Source of the DNA: Cristatella mucedo
Lineage: Eukaryota > Bryozoa > Phylactolaemata > Cristatellidae
Assembly: GCA_009760855.2 (NCBI GenBank)
Contig: WPIO01000001.1
Location: 8,616,501 to 8,680,500, forward strand
DNA: 64,000 nucleotides
Reading direction: 5' to 3'
Both the position numbers and the translations under genes were made by a program. Position 1 is the stretch's first letter, and each line of letters opens with the position of its first letter. The notes below the pieces were generated by a model, which worked only from the letters and a program-made list of their open reading frames with translations, searched no databases and was not told where the DNA came from. Below are positions 24,261 to 45,689 of the stretch, piece by piece.

Positions 24261-24817
24261 AATTTAAGCACATCTGTAAGAGATTCCTGGTTACGGGGTT
24301 GTTTGATTGCCGTCAGCATCACACCGGTGAACAGGAAGACGCGTGCTTATCTGACCAAGTTGCACCGACTAGTCAAGCCCAGATTTACAGACATCTTTCG
24401 TTTCCTTTTTACGAAATTGATACCCGAGCTTTCCAGCTTTTAAGTAGCTGATAATCAAGCTTTCCACAGCTTTCGAGTTTTCGCTTGTGTCAGCTAAGCT
24501 GCTTTTTGATTGATATCAAGAGCGCCCAGCAGCAGCAGATTTAGAAAGATGATAGCAGCCGATGGTAGCTCTTGCTTTACAGTAACTGACGGTTCAATTG
24601 TGCGGCCCACGGCCACAACTAACTGCCTAGTACAGCTTTGATAGCTGTTATATTGCTTTGCGAAACTCCCAGGCTATTGCCTGACACTTGCATCCCACTC
24701 GATCGTCAGCTATCAACTGATGCACGCGAGTAGCCCTGTACAACCTGTGCAACCCCTTACTAAATAAATGCCGCATCATCACCAAATCGCATCGCTAAAA
24801 TGCGAACGCTAATGCCG

Positions 24818-24965
24818 CAGTGTTTGGCCCAGTGGTTAGTGTGCTTGCTTCGACCCAGGTCAAGGTGAATACACATTAATGACTGGGGTCGTGGGCTCGA
24901 GCTCCGTGGCAAAAGTGAAGCCCCTGAGTAGAGATCAAGTTCTCTTAGGGCGCCATAACAATGAA
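24818..24965 (+). mobile_element. SINE family A (tRNA head, LINE-1-like tail)
   Basis: 'tggcccagtggttagtgtgc' (A box) and 'gggctcgagctccgtggc' (B box) are followed by 'agtagagatcaagttctctt' and 'agggcgccataac'. It closely parallels the copy at 14.4 kb, and an ATTT-rich sequence follows. Confidence 0.88.
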
Positions 24966-25902
24966 TTTTATTTATTTATTGATACTTATAACCCAATCTC
25001 CCAACCTGCATGCGCCGCTTAAGGCCGCACATACATTCAACCATGCGGAGGGCTCGAGTAACGAGCCGGCAGGCTCGAGTCCCGGTGGACTCTTCCCAGC
25101 TGCATGTACCTTGGCATGAGCAAGCAGCTTTCGTGGTCACCCACTGAAGTAGACTGCGGACCTAAGTCGAGCCGTGGATGCGGTCCCAAGTAGGTGACCT
25201 TAGAACACGTATTACCTGCTGCTCGGCGACCAGACGCAGCCCCTGCGTCTTTTCGAATAATAAAGGTGTTCGATTTTCAAGACTCAGGTTGTAAGTTCGA
25301 GTTCAACAGCAGGAAATCCTTTACTGTCCGTCGTAAAAAAAAGATTTTTGATAGCAGCTACGTTTCTTCTACCTCTATAGAAAAATGAGGCCATTGAATC
25401 AGCTAGCCTCTACTTCTCCACTTCGATCATAATGTACCCGTGGAAATTTACGGAATTGTAATTGCAGTATAGCGTGATTTGGATCGAGCAGGTCATTCAA
25501 AGACATTTAGAACTAGTGCTCAATGCTCTATTTTTATGATGGAGCATTAGGTTCATGCCATTTTTGATAACTCCATTAGTAGAGCTTAGAGCGCTGGCCC
25601 ATAAAACCAGAGAATACCGGATCGTCCTCAGCGCGACACAAAGTCTTCTACTCTCGTTCCTATGGGAGATGAACATTGGCCATTTAACATCGCCATCACC
25701 GCATTTAGCAGATGAGCCTGGTTAATTTGAGAAATAAAATTACGCTTATGGAACTTGTAAATCGTAATCAGCCGGTGACTATATTGAGTGTGTGGAGCGG
25801 GTTTTGGGAGCAGCAATGAACTTGCTTGGCACGCATGTATTTCGCTCATGCTTAAACATAATACAAGTAGCAAGAATTGAATTCAGTAAAATTAACAAGC
25901 TA
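24966..25902. other. intergenic, no gene seen
   Basis: Contains two 'ggctcgag' segments near 25050-25080 and a tRNA-like 'taagttcgagttcaacagca' near 25291, possibly another old SINE. No coding gene is supported. Confidence 0.4.
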
Positions 25903-26040
25903 CGACCAGGTGCATGCTTTTCACGACCGAGGTCGTGGGTTCGAATCCTGCAGTGGGCGATTCTGTATTGCCAACTGCAAGGGGTGGTTATAGCCGTTAA
26001 GGCTCTTCAGGCGTTATAAAAATGAGGCTGTTAAATTAGC
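25903..26040 (+). mobile_element. SINE family B
   Basis: 'cacgaccgaggtcgtgggtt', 'cgaatcctgcagtgggcga', a diverged body ('gtggttatagccgttaaggc') and the 3' end 'gaggctgttaaattagc' are present in order. The A box is partly lost at the 5' end. Confidence 0.88.
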
Positions 26041-27168
26041 GAATAAAGAGAGCACTATACAGTTGACAGTTGAGTTATTACTTACGCGGGTGAAGTACAC
26101 TGATCCCAGCCAATAAAGACTTCCATACCATTATCAAAGAAAAATAATGTCTCCATTTTACTTTGTTTCTGCTACAGCGTTCACACCCTAATGCCATCCA
26201 TTTCGCCAAAAATGAACTTTCATTAACGATAGATTTTATTTCGCAGATATAATTAGAAGACTTCATTCCCATCGGCGCTACTAGTGTATCTGTCAGATGC
26301 ATTTTATTTTTAGGCACATAACCCATTGCCACCATTATATAGTGCACGGGACACCCCTATCCAGGTGTCTGTGAGAAATGCCCGGCTTCTGAGGTATTGG
26401 TTGTCAGAAAACGGCAACACAAATCGAGAGGCTCGGGAAGAAGTTCCGGTAGCCTTGAGACTGAAACAAAATGAAGCAGGTGTTATCACTCTGTAGTTGG
26501 GTTATATGCAGGACGGTATTGCTCTTCTACTAAACCGCTGGTGAACAGCTGTTGGGAGCATCACCGAGAGGGGCCGGTGCACAGCTGTGGTCAGCCTGTG
26601 ATGTGGCGTGGACACTGACTGGTAACCCAGGGGTGAACAGATAGCGGATTCGCCATCAGGGTCGGCCTGTGCGCAGCTGCGGTCCTCCTAGAGGAATCGT
26701 CGGGGTCGACCAGAAGACAGGAGCAGTCAAGGAGAGGGGAATCACGGGGGAGAAGGTGGCGAAGCGAGCCGTGAGTCCCTCGGCTCCGTGCGTCGTATAA
26801 TACACTGTTGGTGTTGGTCATCGGCTTGCTCTCTGCGTGTGCGAACTGAACAAAACACTTCTCGTATGAGCGGGCTTCGGTGACTGTCTTTCTATGTGCA
26901 AAATGAAGAATGTCACATCGAAATAATCATTACATATTATCTTGGCTCTATATCAATTAGACTACTTTTTGTGCAACGTACCGCTCGGTGTGCATATGGC
27001 AAAGAGTGAGTGTGAGCAACAAAATTGAAGGTTGATTTGTTGTTCAGTTGGTTTTTTGAGTCCATTTTCATGATAACCGACACACAAGACAGTTGATATG
27101 CTGAGTTGAGTCCATTGTCGCGACGACTGAGACACCGGACGCATACCTTCAGAAGCATGGAAGTTGGC
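26041..27168. other. 3' flank of three-finger gene B
   Basis: Probable 3'-UTR and intergenic sequence. AATAAA occurs on the minus strand at 26303-26308. A GC-richer block at 26520-26800 has two related 'cagctg.ggtc' segments. No recognisable protein domain is seen; two open frames here are discussed as rejected. Confidence 0.4.
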
Positions 27169-38560
<11,392 letters not shown>

Positions 38561-38760
38561 ATTCGTAATGAAACGCTGGCATCCTATCTGAGCCAGGTTA
38601 TGACACCGATGGACGTTGTTAGAGGCTCTTGAGTTATATAACCGCTGAGAGCCAGGAAATATCACGATCTAGGGTACGGAGGGAACAACAAGACATTGGT
38701 AAGAGTGGAATTAAAGCATTATTTCGTCGTTGGTGGCGGTCGGAGGCCAAGGAATAAGGG

Positions 38761-39120
38761 GTGAGCCGTGAGGGCACACTAGGTAAAGCGGTTGTTTTCA
38801 CGACCTAGGTCCCGAGGTCGTGGGTTCGATTCCTGCGGTGGGCGATTCTTTATCGCCACTGCAAGCGGTGGTGATAGCCATAAAGGCTCTTCTGTCGCTA
38901 TACAAAAAGAGGCTGCTTAATCAGCTAGGATTTTTTTGGTGAGCCGTAATGGCTCACTAGGTAAGGCGGTTGCTTTTCACGATCTCCGCCCAAGGTCGTG
39001 GGTTCGAATCCTGTGGTGGGCGATTCTTTATCGCCACTGCAAGCGGTGGTGATAGCCGTCAAGGCTCTTCTGTCGCTATACAAAAAGAGGCTGTTAAATC
39101 AGCTAGTATTTATTTATTTA
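38761..39120 (+). mobile_element. tandem dimer of SINE family B
   Basis: Two full copies lie head to tail: 38761-38938 and 38939-39120. Each has 'gagccgt.a.ggc.cactagg', the B box ('gtgggttcgattcctgcggt', 'gtgggttcgaatcctgtggt'), 'tcgccactgcaagcggtggt', and 'acaaaaagaggctg'. They are the best-preserved copies here and serve as reference. They differ from each other at several positions, so this is not a simple duplication. Confidence 0.92.
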
Positions 39121-39640
39121 TTTAAAGGGAGGCCCAGTTAAGTGCCCGCTGTAGTGGGCGGGGAGGGGAGAATGCCCCTTGACCCCAGGCTCAGCCAATG
39201 AAATGGTCATTTGGTAGTATTCGTTCAATCGCTAGTACTGTCGCAATGGGATATGCAGCCCTACATCACAGGCATGAACTTGTTTTAAAGGTATCGGGGT
39301 CCTTTATTACAGTTGCAGCGATTGCTTACAGAGAATGTACTGAGGCTAGCCAATGGCTGCTCAGCCTGCCGTTAATGTCTGGCTATATCGTATTCCAATC
39401 ACAGGCTACGTTGACATTCCTAGCCAATCGAAGCGAAATGCGCTTCCGTGACGACCGTCATGGTGGGTGCATGTGTGTGTGTGCGTGCACGCGTTCGTGC
39501 AGTTCCGGATTTAGATGTCTGGGTGGGAAGTATTACTCCGCTCACCCATGGGCGTCGTGTACGATAATAATGATGGCAAAATATGCTAGTATAGAAGATC
39601 TGTAACTTGGTTATACCTTTAAATATGGCCACCGCATTTC
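39121..39640. other. intergenic, no gene supported
   Basis: Contains a short 'gtgtgtgtgcgtgcacgcg' run near 39473. A 135-codon frame at 39198-39605 shows no domain or splice evidence. Confidence 0.4.
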
Positions 39641-41090
39641 ACATTGCATTTGCAGACTTTTTTTGTCAAATACAAGGTGCGACTAGTCTTGTTGCGCTAG
39701 CACACAGGGGAAGTTAGGCGGACGGTCAGCGACCTTGGCCGCAGCCGGCAGACCGTATCTGCACGTGAGTGCGGTATTAGCAGCTATGGCCTATGGCCGA
39801 GGGAGATCGCCTTACTGATTTTGTCAAGGGCCAGCTATGGTCTTACCATCTTGAGAAGGTTGGCAACCGAGAGATCGCTCTGAAGCTGGAAATAGGCGAG
39901 AAATCTGTCCAATGCAACATTCGGAAAATGTCTGCTAGCTGCTGTAAACATCGATTCTATGTTCGATGCAGGAGTGACGAAGCATATGCTGATGTCTGCT
40001 TGCAAAATACTGTGAAGTTCTGGTCCGGATCAGCGATGGTGTGGGGAGGGGAGGCTTCACAGCGGGCGGCGCTGAGTCTCTTCCCCGCATTGCGGGCATA
40101 ATGAATTAATGTAATGTAATGTAATGTATCTCCGTCAGTAACTCCACAAAGTCATAAAGACCATGTGGGTGTTACGCAGGAGAGTTTTGTATAGCGCACT
40201 CACAGCCTAAGCGGCTTTCGATACGCATTCGGTAGCCAACAGACTTCGTCTCACGCAACAAAGAGAAAGTGGGAAGCATAGCAGAGTTAGGAGAGCAGTT
40301 CAGGTAGTGAGTAGCATAGAAGTAGCAGTTCAGGACCGCTGAAAAAGATGTGCCACAGTCGGCAGTTGGAGAGTAGATGTCGTTGCGTAAGAATTGTGGA
40401 AGCGAGTTCCACAGTCTAGGACCTGCAGAGCTAAAGCTTCTGTCGCCAACTGTCTTTAAGCGGAGGAATGGGACAGCTAATTTATTGTCCATACAGGACC
40501 TGAGGGCGCGAACAGGCTGAAACTGATGCAGCAGTCCAGCTAGATACGAAGGAGCCAAGCCGTGGCGGGCCTTGTGGGTCAGCGTAAGAACTTTGCTCTG
40601 TATCCTTTGCTCAACCGGCAACCATCCTAGCTCTTCCAGCAAAGGTGACACGTGCTCAAACCGTTGGGACTTGAAGACCAGCCTTGCAGCCATATTCAGA
40701 CGGCTACCTGCGAATCCTGGGCGACGTTGCTGTGCCCAGTGCATTGCGACTTCTAGGCATTAAATTTATATACCAACAGGACAGCAATCCGAAACATACT
40801 GCCAAAGTTGTGCCGCAGTTTCTCGGCACGCTTCCTCATTTCTCAAGCTTGAAGTGGCCGAGTCAGACCCCGGACCTTAACCCGATTGAACATCTGTGGG
40901 ACGAGGTCCAGCGTCGGCAGAGACCTGTAGACAATAAAATAAGACCGAGCCGAATTCAAGGAAAAATTTCAAACGGTCTGTCATACGATACTACCAGACG
41001 CGACTCCGAAACTAGTCAAGTCTATGCCAGCCCGAAAAGCGGATGTGGTCGCTAATCAGGGAGGGGCCACATCCTACTAGATTTAGTGTT
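39640..41090 (+). mobile_element. Tc1/mariner transposon, inactive, split by LINE-2
   Basis: Transposase pieces flank a LINE. At 39793-39935 a helix-turn-helix reads GQLWSYHLEKVGNREIALKL and then EIGEKSVQCNIRK. At 40011-40050 there is VKFWSGSAMVWGG. After the insertion, 40740-40920 reads IKFIYQQDSNPKHTA and WPSQTPDLNPIEHLWDEV with the second Asp and the final Glu of the DDE triad. A frameshifted end reads GGATSY and stops at 41078-41080. The segment between the HTH and the VWGG motif, including the first catalytic Asp, is missing. Terminal inverted repeats were not identified. Confidence 0.88.
40100..40697 (-). mobile_element. LINE-2, 5'-truncated, inserted in the Tc1 element
   Basis: The minus-strand frame 40744-40172 carries the C-terminal RT region: ARLVFKSQRFEHVSPLLEEL, LGWLPVEQRI, THKARHGLAPSYLAGLL and RSFSSAGPRLWNSLP, followed by a 3'-UTR with an ACATT-repeat tail at 40104-40127 (forward 'taatgtaatgtaatgtaatg'). 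It differs from LINE-1 in tail and 3'-UTR. A long open frame suggests a young copy. Confidence 0.88.
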
Positions 41091-41259
41091 TCTATCCCAT
41101 GTTTCGGTTGTCGTGTTAAAAATTGTGTTGGACTGTGTTGTTTAATTTGGCATTAATTTCTCTCATTTGGAACATCCGGGAGGACTTTAAAACTGCCTAC
41201 AGCAATAGTCGACCAGGCGGCGGTAGTTGGAGTGGGCTCGGCAAAACTTATTGCCGTTA

Positions 41260-41341
<82 letters not shown>
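41260..41341 (+). repeat. TA dinucleotide array
   Basis: About 41 uninterrupted TA units. Confidence 0.97.
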
Positions 41342-41344
<3 letters not shown>

Positions 41345-41394
41345 TAGCACAGCCTAGAATTTCCCGTCTATGGAAATTATTTTGATCCCTCCTA

Positions 41395-42230
41395 GCCCTC
41401 CAGCAAGTAGAATGATTAACAGCCTCTGCTATGCGTATTGCTGACATTCAAACATGAAAGGCAGCAAACTTTCACAGATGGAAGTACGATAGAATCAACT
41501 TCATAGTTATGGGCAAACCAAGTTTGACTCTGAAATTGGAAAGTTTAACGTTCAAAATGGGCTCGGCCATCAAATCTATTGCATCTGTGAAAAGTCTTCC
41601 TTGCCAGCAATTGCAAAGTGTCTAGAAAGAGATTGAGCTCTCTGAGTGCGCTATATCAAATGCATTATTATTATTGTTATAATTATCTAGGTGTTCTCTT
41701 CCAAAGTGACGACCACATCAGCTACACAATGAAGTCTGCATACTATCAGCTACATTTCATTGTCAAAACTCAGGCTTGTACATGGATACCAGATATAAAT
41801 TGACCCTATATTTGTGACATCCCATCTCGACTTCTGCAGCTCACTGCTTGTTGGCCTACCGGTCTGTGCAATCAGGCGCTTACAGTTGGTGCAAAACTCT
41901 GCAGCTAGGCTCTCTGTCTGTCTTGAGCATCACAATTGCCACATCACGCCACTTCTCGCCGACCTGCACTGGCTCACAATCCAGCAGCTCATTGAATTCA
42001 AGGTTATGTCACTCAGTGACTGGACGAAATTTATTAAAAAGCTAAAACTGCAGTTGGTTCTCATAGTATTGGCTGGGTCCTTGGCGATTTTTCCTTTGTA
42101 TGCCGAAGCGTGCTGACACTAATTGTTTCCACCAAGCATATAGTCATGCTTTCTTTACAGCATGCAGTGCCCAAAAAAGAGATTAAAGTTCTCTATAGGG
42201 ACAATACAAATGCATTCATAATAATATTAT
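41395..42230 (+). mobile_element. composite LINE-1 remnant with a second LINE tail inside
   Basis: 41395-41600 resembles the RT end ('agttatgggcaaaccaagtt'). 41605-41688 is a LINE-1 3' end ('gtgtctagaaagagattgag' and an ATT tail). 41689-42020 resumes RT sequence ([19 protein letters not shown]), and 42150-42230 is another degraded tail. The order implies one LINE inserted in another. Confidence 0.75.
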
Positions 42231-42324
42231 CAGGTAAGGACGCATGCCGGTTACGCCAGAAGAGCTGCGTCTTTTAAATGTGGGAAAATTCGGAAAGCCA
42301 CGCTTTGAAGCTTGGGTGCTCCTA

Positions 42325-42520
42325 AAGATGTTCGTGCGTGCGTGTTTGTGCAAGCGTGCATGTTTCTTCGCTATGTGTGCGTGGGCTCGGCTGCAGCGTG
42401 CGTGCACCCGCGCCTGCGAATTCTTGCGTGTCTGTTTGTGGCATGCATGCGTGCTTGTGCGAGCGTGCTTGTGCGCTCGTGCTTATGCGTGCGTGAGATA
42501 GTCGTGTTCTGTCCGTTCGT
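42325..42520 (+). repeat. GTGC/GTGT-rich low-complexity tract
   Basis: Imperfect 'gtgcgtgcgtgtttgtgc' units. Cys/Arg/Ala-rich open frames on both strands derive from it. Confidence 0.85.
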
Positions 42521-42730
42521 GCGTGCAATAAATGCTCGACGAATCTGTCAAGTTGTTCGAGCAACGGGAACACCGCATTAGGTATTGCTATCTGAGTTAG
42601 ATACGGGCTGCAGGGGAGACTCGCCCAATTGTTTGGCACAGACCCTTGGGAAACGCTCCCATATTACGCCCCAAAATAATTGAATTTTTGAGGCCGCTAT
42701 AATTTTGTGATCACGCCATCAGTAAACAAA

Positions 42731-42885
42731 ATCAGCTAATTTTAACAGCCTCGTGTGTCTAGTGGTGGAAGAGTCTTATTTATCGGCTATCGCCACCGCC
42801 TGTAGATGGATATACAGGGTCACCCAACTGGAGGGTTCGAACCCACGACCTCGGTTGTGAAGAACGAGCACTTCGCCTCGTGTGC
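42731..42885 (-). mobile_element. SINE family B (reverse)
   Basis: Forward strand shows the tail first ('atcagctaattttaacagcc', 'tcgtgtgtc'), then the body ('tatcgccaccgcc') and the B box as 'ggttcgaacccacgacctcg'. It is moderately diverged. Confidence 0.82.
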
Positions 42886-43504
42886 TACACCCTATTCTAC
42901 TTATGCAAGGGACTTTCTTTTAAAGCTTTCAGGTCATCGCATGCTACTCGCAAGTTTCAGACCGTTTGGCATCGAAAGCGGATAGACGTAGATAAACTGG
43001 GCGAAAATTATATAAAGAAACGGGTTTCCCGAGCCTTAGGCCTGGACGCTGAGTCGGCAGTTACTGACCAGTACTTGCGATACCGCTTGTGATTCCGATT
43101 CTCGCACGAACGCTGGGGTGCAGCGCCATAGCCAAAGTTTGTCGAACAGTTTTGTGGACTTTCGTAAGGATCAGGCAACCCTTAATAATCTTTGAAGGGC
43201 GGCTAGCGAATTGCAAAGGCAGCTCCAAGGCATAAAGATAAACAGACTGCATCCGAACACAAGGACACCACCATAAAATTACCCATGGCCCAAAATAAAT
43301 TCGCACGTCTCTGTGAGAAACATGTGGCTGTATTCTGCTCCAGCCACTGAGTGTCCGACGTCAACATAAGCGCCGGTTCAAGATCAACTACTCTCTACGA
43401 AGATACGTGCCCTATCTGATTTTGCATTACCTTGTACTATCCTTAGCATTATAGTGGTATTATATATAATATTTTTACATTATGCTATAGTATATTATTA
43501 TAGT
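42886..43504. other. intergenic, no gene seen
   Basis: No recognisable element. AT-rich 'tatta' sequence at 43445-43510 precedes the next LINE remnant. Confidence 0.4.
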
Positions 43505-43830
43505 ATTATTTGTGTATAGACATATATAACTCGCTACTTGGAGATCTTCCATCATGTACAATAAGGTGCCCACAGCTGGAGCAAAACTCGGCAGCTAGAC
43601 TCGTATATCATGAGCATCACAGTTACCACATTGCACCATTTCTCACCAACTTGCGCTTAACTCAGCCGTTTCTCATGAGCATTTGCTGCATCCAGGTATT
43701 GCATTGCTTTGTGTGCTCATACGAGTTGAAGCCTTTGCATGTTATCGCTAACCGATCGACACGCTTTTTTTGGAACACGCGTAAAGTGCTTAGAAAGAGA
43801 CTTAGTTCTCTCATGGCGGCGTGGAAATAG
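43505..43830 (+). mobile_element. LINE-1 remnant with 3' stem
   Basis: 'ctcgctacttggagatcttc', 'ggagcaaaactcggcagcta' and 'attgcaccatttctcaccaa' follow the RT C-terminal order of the family. 43775-43822 is a decayed stem ('agtgcttagaaagagactta', 'gttctctcatggcg'). Confidence 0.7.
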
Positions 43831-45480
43831 TTCGTACACGCGATTCAATATAAACGTAATGCGGGAGCCGCCATTTAACTTGAGCGGCAGACATAAACCG
43901 GGTCATTTAGCCGCGGTCTGCGTTTCATTAGGCGGAACCTTGACTGCAGCCTTAAGCTGGTGTAACAGGAAGTAATTGGAAGTGCGACGGTCCAAAGTCG
44001 AACTTCGTTCCCCCAGAGCCCAACTCTATGCCCTCACAGGCGAGTGAAGTCAAGAAAGAGCTGAGTACTTCCATGTCGGCCAATACGCTTGGAGCAACTG
44101 AATGACAGGGTGGTTTCCTGTCTTAGCTATACAAAAACTTGGAACTCATTATGATTGGTAGATGATCGGCAGTCCTGGCTTCGTAAATAAATTTCTGCGA
44201 AAACAAATCTTGCTATCAACGAGACGCCGCGGTTACAAGCGCAAACTGATGAGCATAAGAAGCTAATCGCTACGGCGCTCATTCAAGCCTCATTACGAGA
44301 CCGAGCTAGAAGCAGCAGGAACGACCGCGGCTCGTGTAGCTCATCCCGCGGCGTGCTAGGCATAATAACCACAGATCAATTGCGTCAACCAGTCTAATGA
44401 ACTGGCTAAAAAAACTGTATTAAGGCATTTCCTTATCGGAGCGAGTCAGGAGGAGCTGATCTGACAGTGCAGCGCTCCAGAGAAGCCAGTGGCGGAGGTC
44501 CGGAATACAGCTCTGAGCGAAAGCTGGACTGGCTCCTAGGCTCCGACTAAAGCTCACAGAGGTCCCGTCTGTGGACGCATACCTGCACTGCTGGGTGTGG
44601 ATGAATCGCCACCGACCGCCTCACTAGCCTCCCTACAAATCTACGCTGCTGCCCTGCTGAATAGAAGATAGCCCTGCGATAGATAGGTGCAGATCTGAAG
44701 CTGTAAGCCCTAAAAAGAGGCCTCTTCCTAAAAAGAAGTCGCAGCCAACATCTGAGGACAAACAAGTGTGCCGGTGGAACGCCGTTTCTAATGAGAATCA
44801 ACAAAAACTGACTCTGCAATTAATTCCTCCATACGCATGGCATTTCGCATTCGCTCTAGCTGCCATTAAAAAGACTTTTACTGTAGTAATCTGACATAAC
44901 ATGTTTTGCTACTTATGACTTAAAAAAGATCGTTTAACTTCCTCGGGAAATCTCTCGTAAAATATGCGAAAAAGTCAATTTTAAGTCAACAGATGATTGC
45001 CCGCAAAGGAAATTGTCGTTGACTTGCCTGATGCTGGGCAATGCTTGAGGTCAATCGAGACAGCGATCTTGTAATGGCGTCTTTTGAAGCAGCAAATGCG
45101 TACTATCTGTCAAAAAGGCTGTCAAGGTAATCTGCGTGCACCTCGAATCGACTGGCGTTGGCTTTTGCTTTGGCCACGGCTAGTGAATGCCACACGCCAC
45201 TAAGTCACTTCCAGGCGGCCGCAGACGGCTGCTCACACAGACAAGCAACGCACGCTCTGAATGCGTAGGAGCTTCGCGAAAATTAGATTAGCCGGTCCTC
45301 CTCCCCGATCGCCGATGAAAGCGCGATCGCCAGGTGCTGTAGAAAGCTACGCCGGCCAGCCAGTCTTCGTGGACTCAGGTTCGCGTCGACACGTCTCGGC
45401 GGCGGCTCGCCTGGTTAGCGGCGCTTTTGCGATGTCGCAAGCTGTTGCAAGCGTGCATGCGGGCCCTAAATCATCCCTGC
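43831..45480. other. 3' flank of three-finger gene A, no further gene
   Basis: Probable 3'-UTR and intergenic DNA. Cysteine-poor minus-strand frames near 44550-44780 have acceptor-like sites but no domain, and are not called. Confidence 0.4.
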
Positions 45481-45689
45481 TCAGTGTAAATTTGCAAGCA
45501 GCACAGCGAAGGCTGACACCGCCAGCAGGTGCGTCGCTCTTTCCGAGCCGACAGATGGTCGGGCGCCGTTACAAAGGTCAGCTGAGCAGTGGCAGTAGCG
45601 CACTGGCCTGCCGCTGTACACGCCCTCGGCGCAGCTGTTGACACCGCCGCTGGCAGTAACGCTTGAGTAGTCGGCGCACCCTCGCCACA
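45481..45689 (-). CDS. three-finger gene A, exon 3 (terminal)
   Basis: The acceptor 'cctctccgtttcag' precedes TGTGGCGAGG. With the incoming G it reads VWRGC, then NSC, YCHC and SADLCN, then the hydrophobic tail and TGA at 45481-45483. It is GC-rich compared with its introns. Confidence 0.93.

Noticed and set aside
25921-25960. tRNA-like B box here and at several other sites
   Set aside because: The surrounding sequence is the SINE B body. No complete cloverleaf was found, so these are not tRNA genes.
26078-26347. 90-codon minus-strand frame ending at a consensus donor
   Set aside because: No recognisable domain or matching neighbour exon was found.
26962-27144. Minus-strand frame with CC and spaced Cys downstream of gene B, followed by GTACGT
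   Set aside because: The cysteine spacing is not that of an LU domain and no acceptor gives a needed phase. It is probably 3'-UTR.
44550-44780. Possible further LU exon downstream of gene A
   Set aside because: An acceptor-like site opens a 43-codon frame, but it has one cysteine and no LU pattern.
45261-45641. 126-codon plus-strand frame
   Set aside because: It is the antisense shadow of exon 3 of three-finger gene A.
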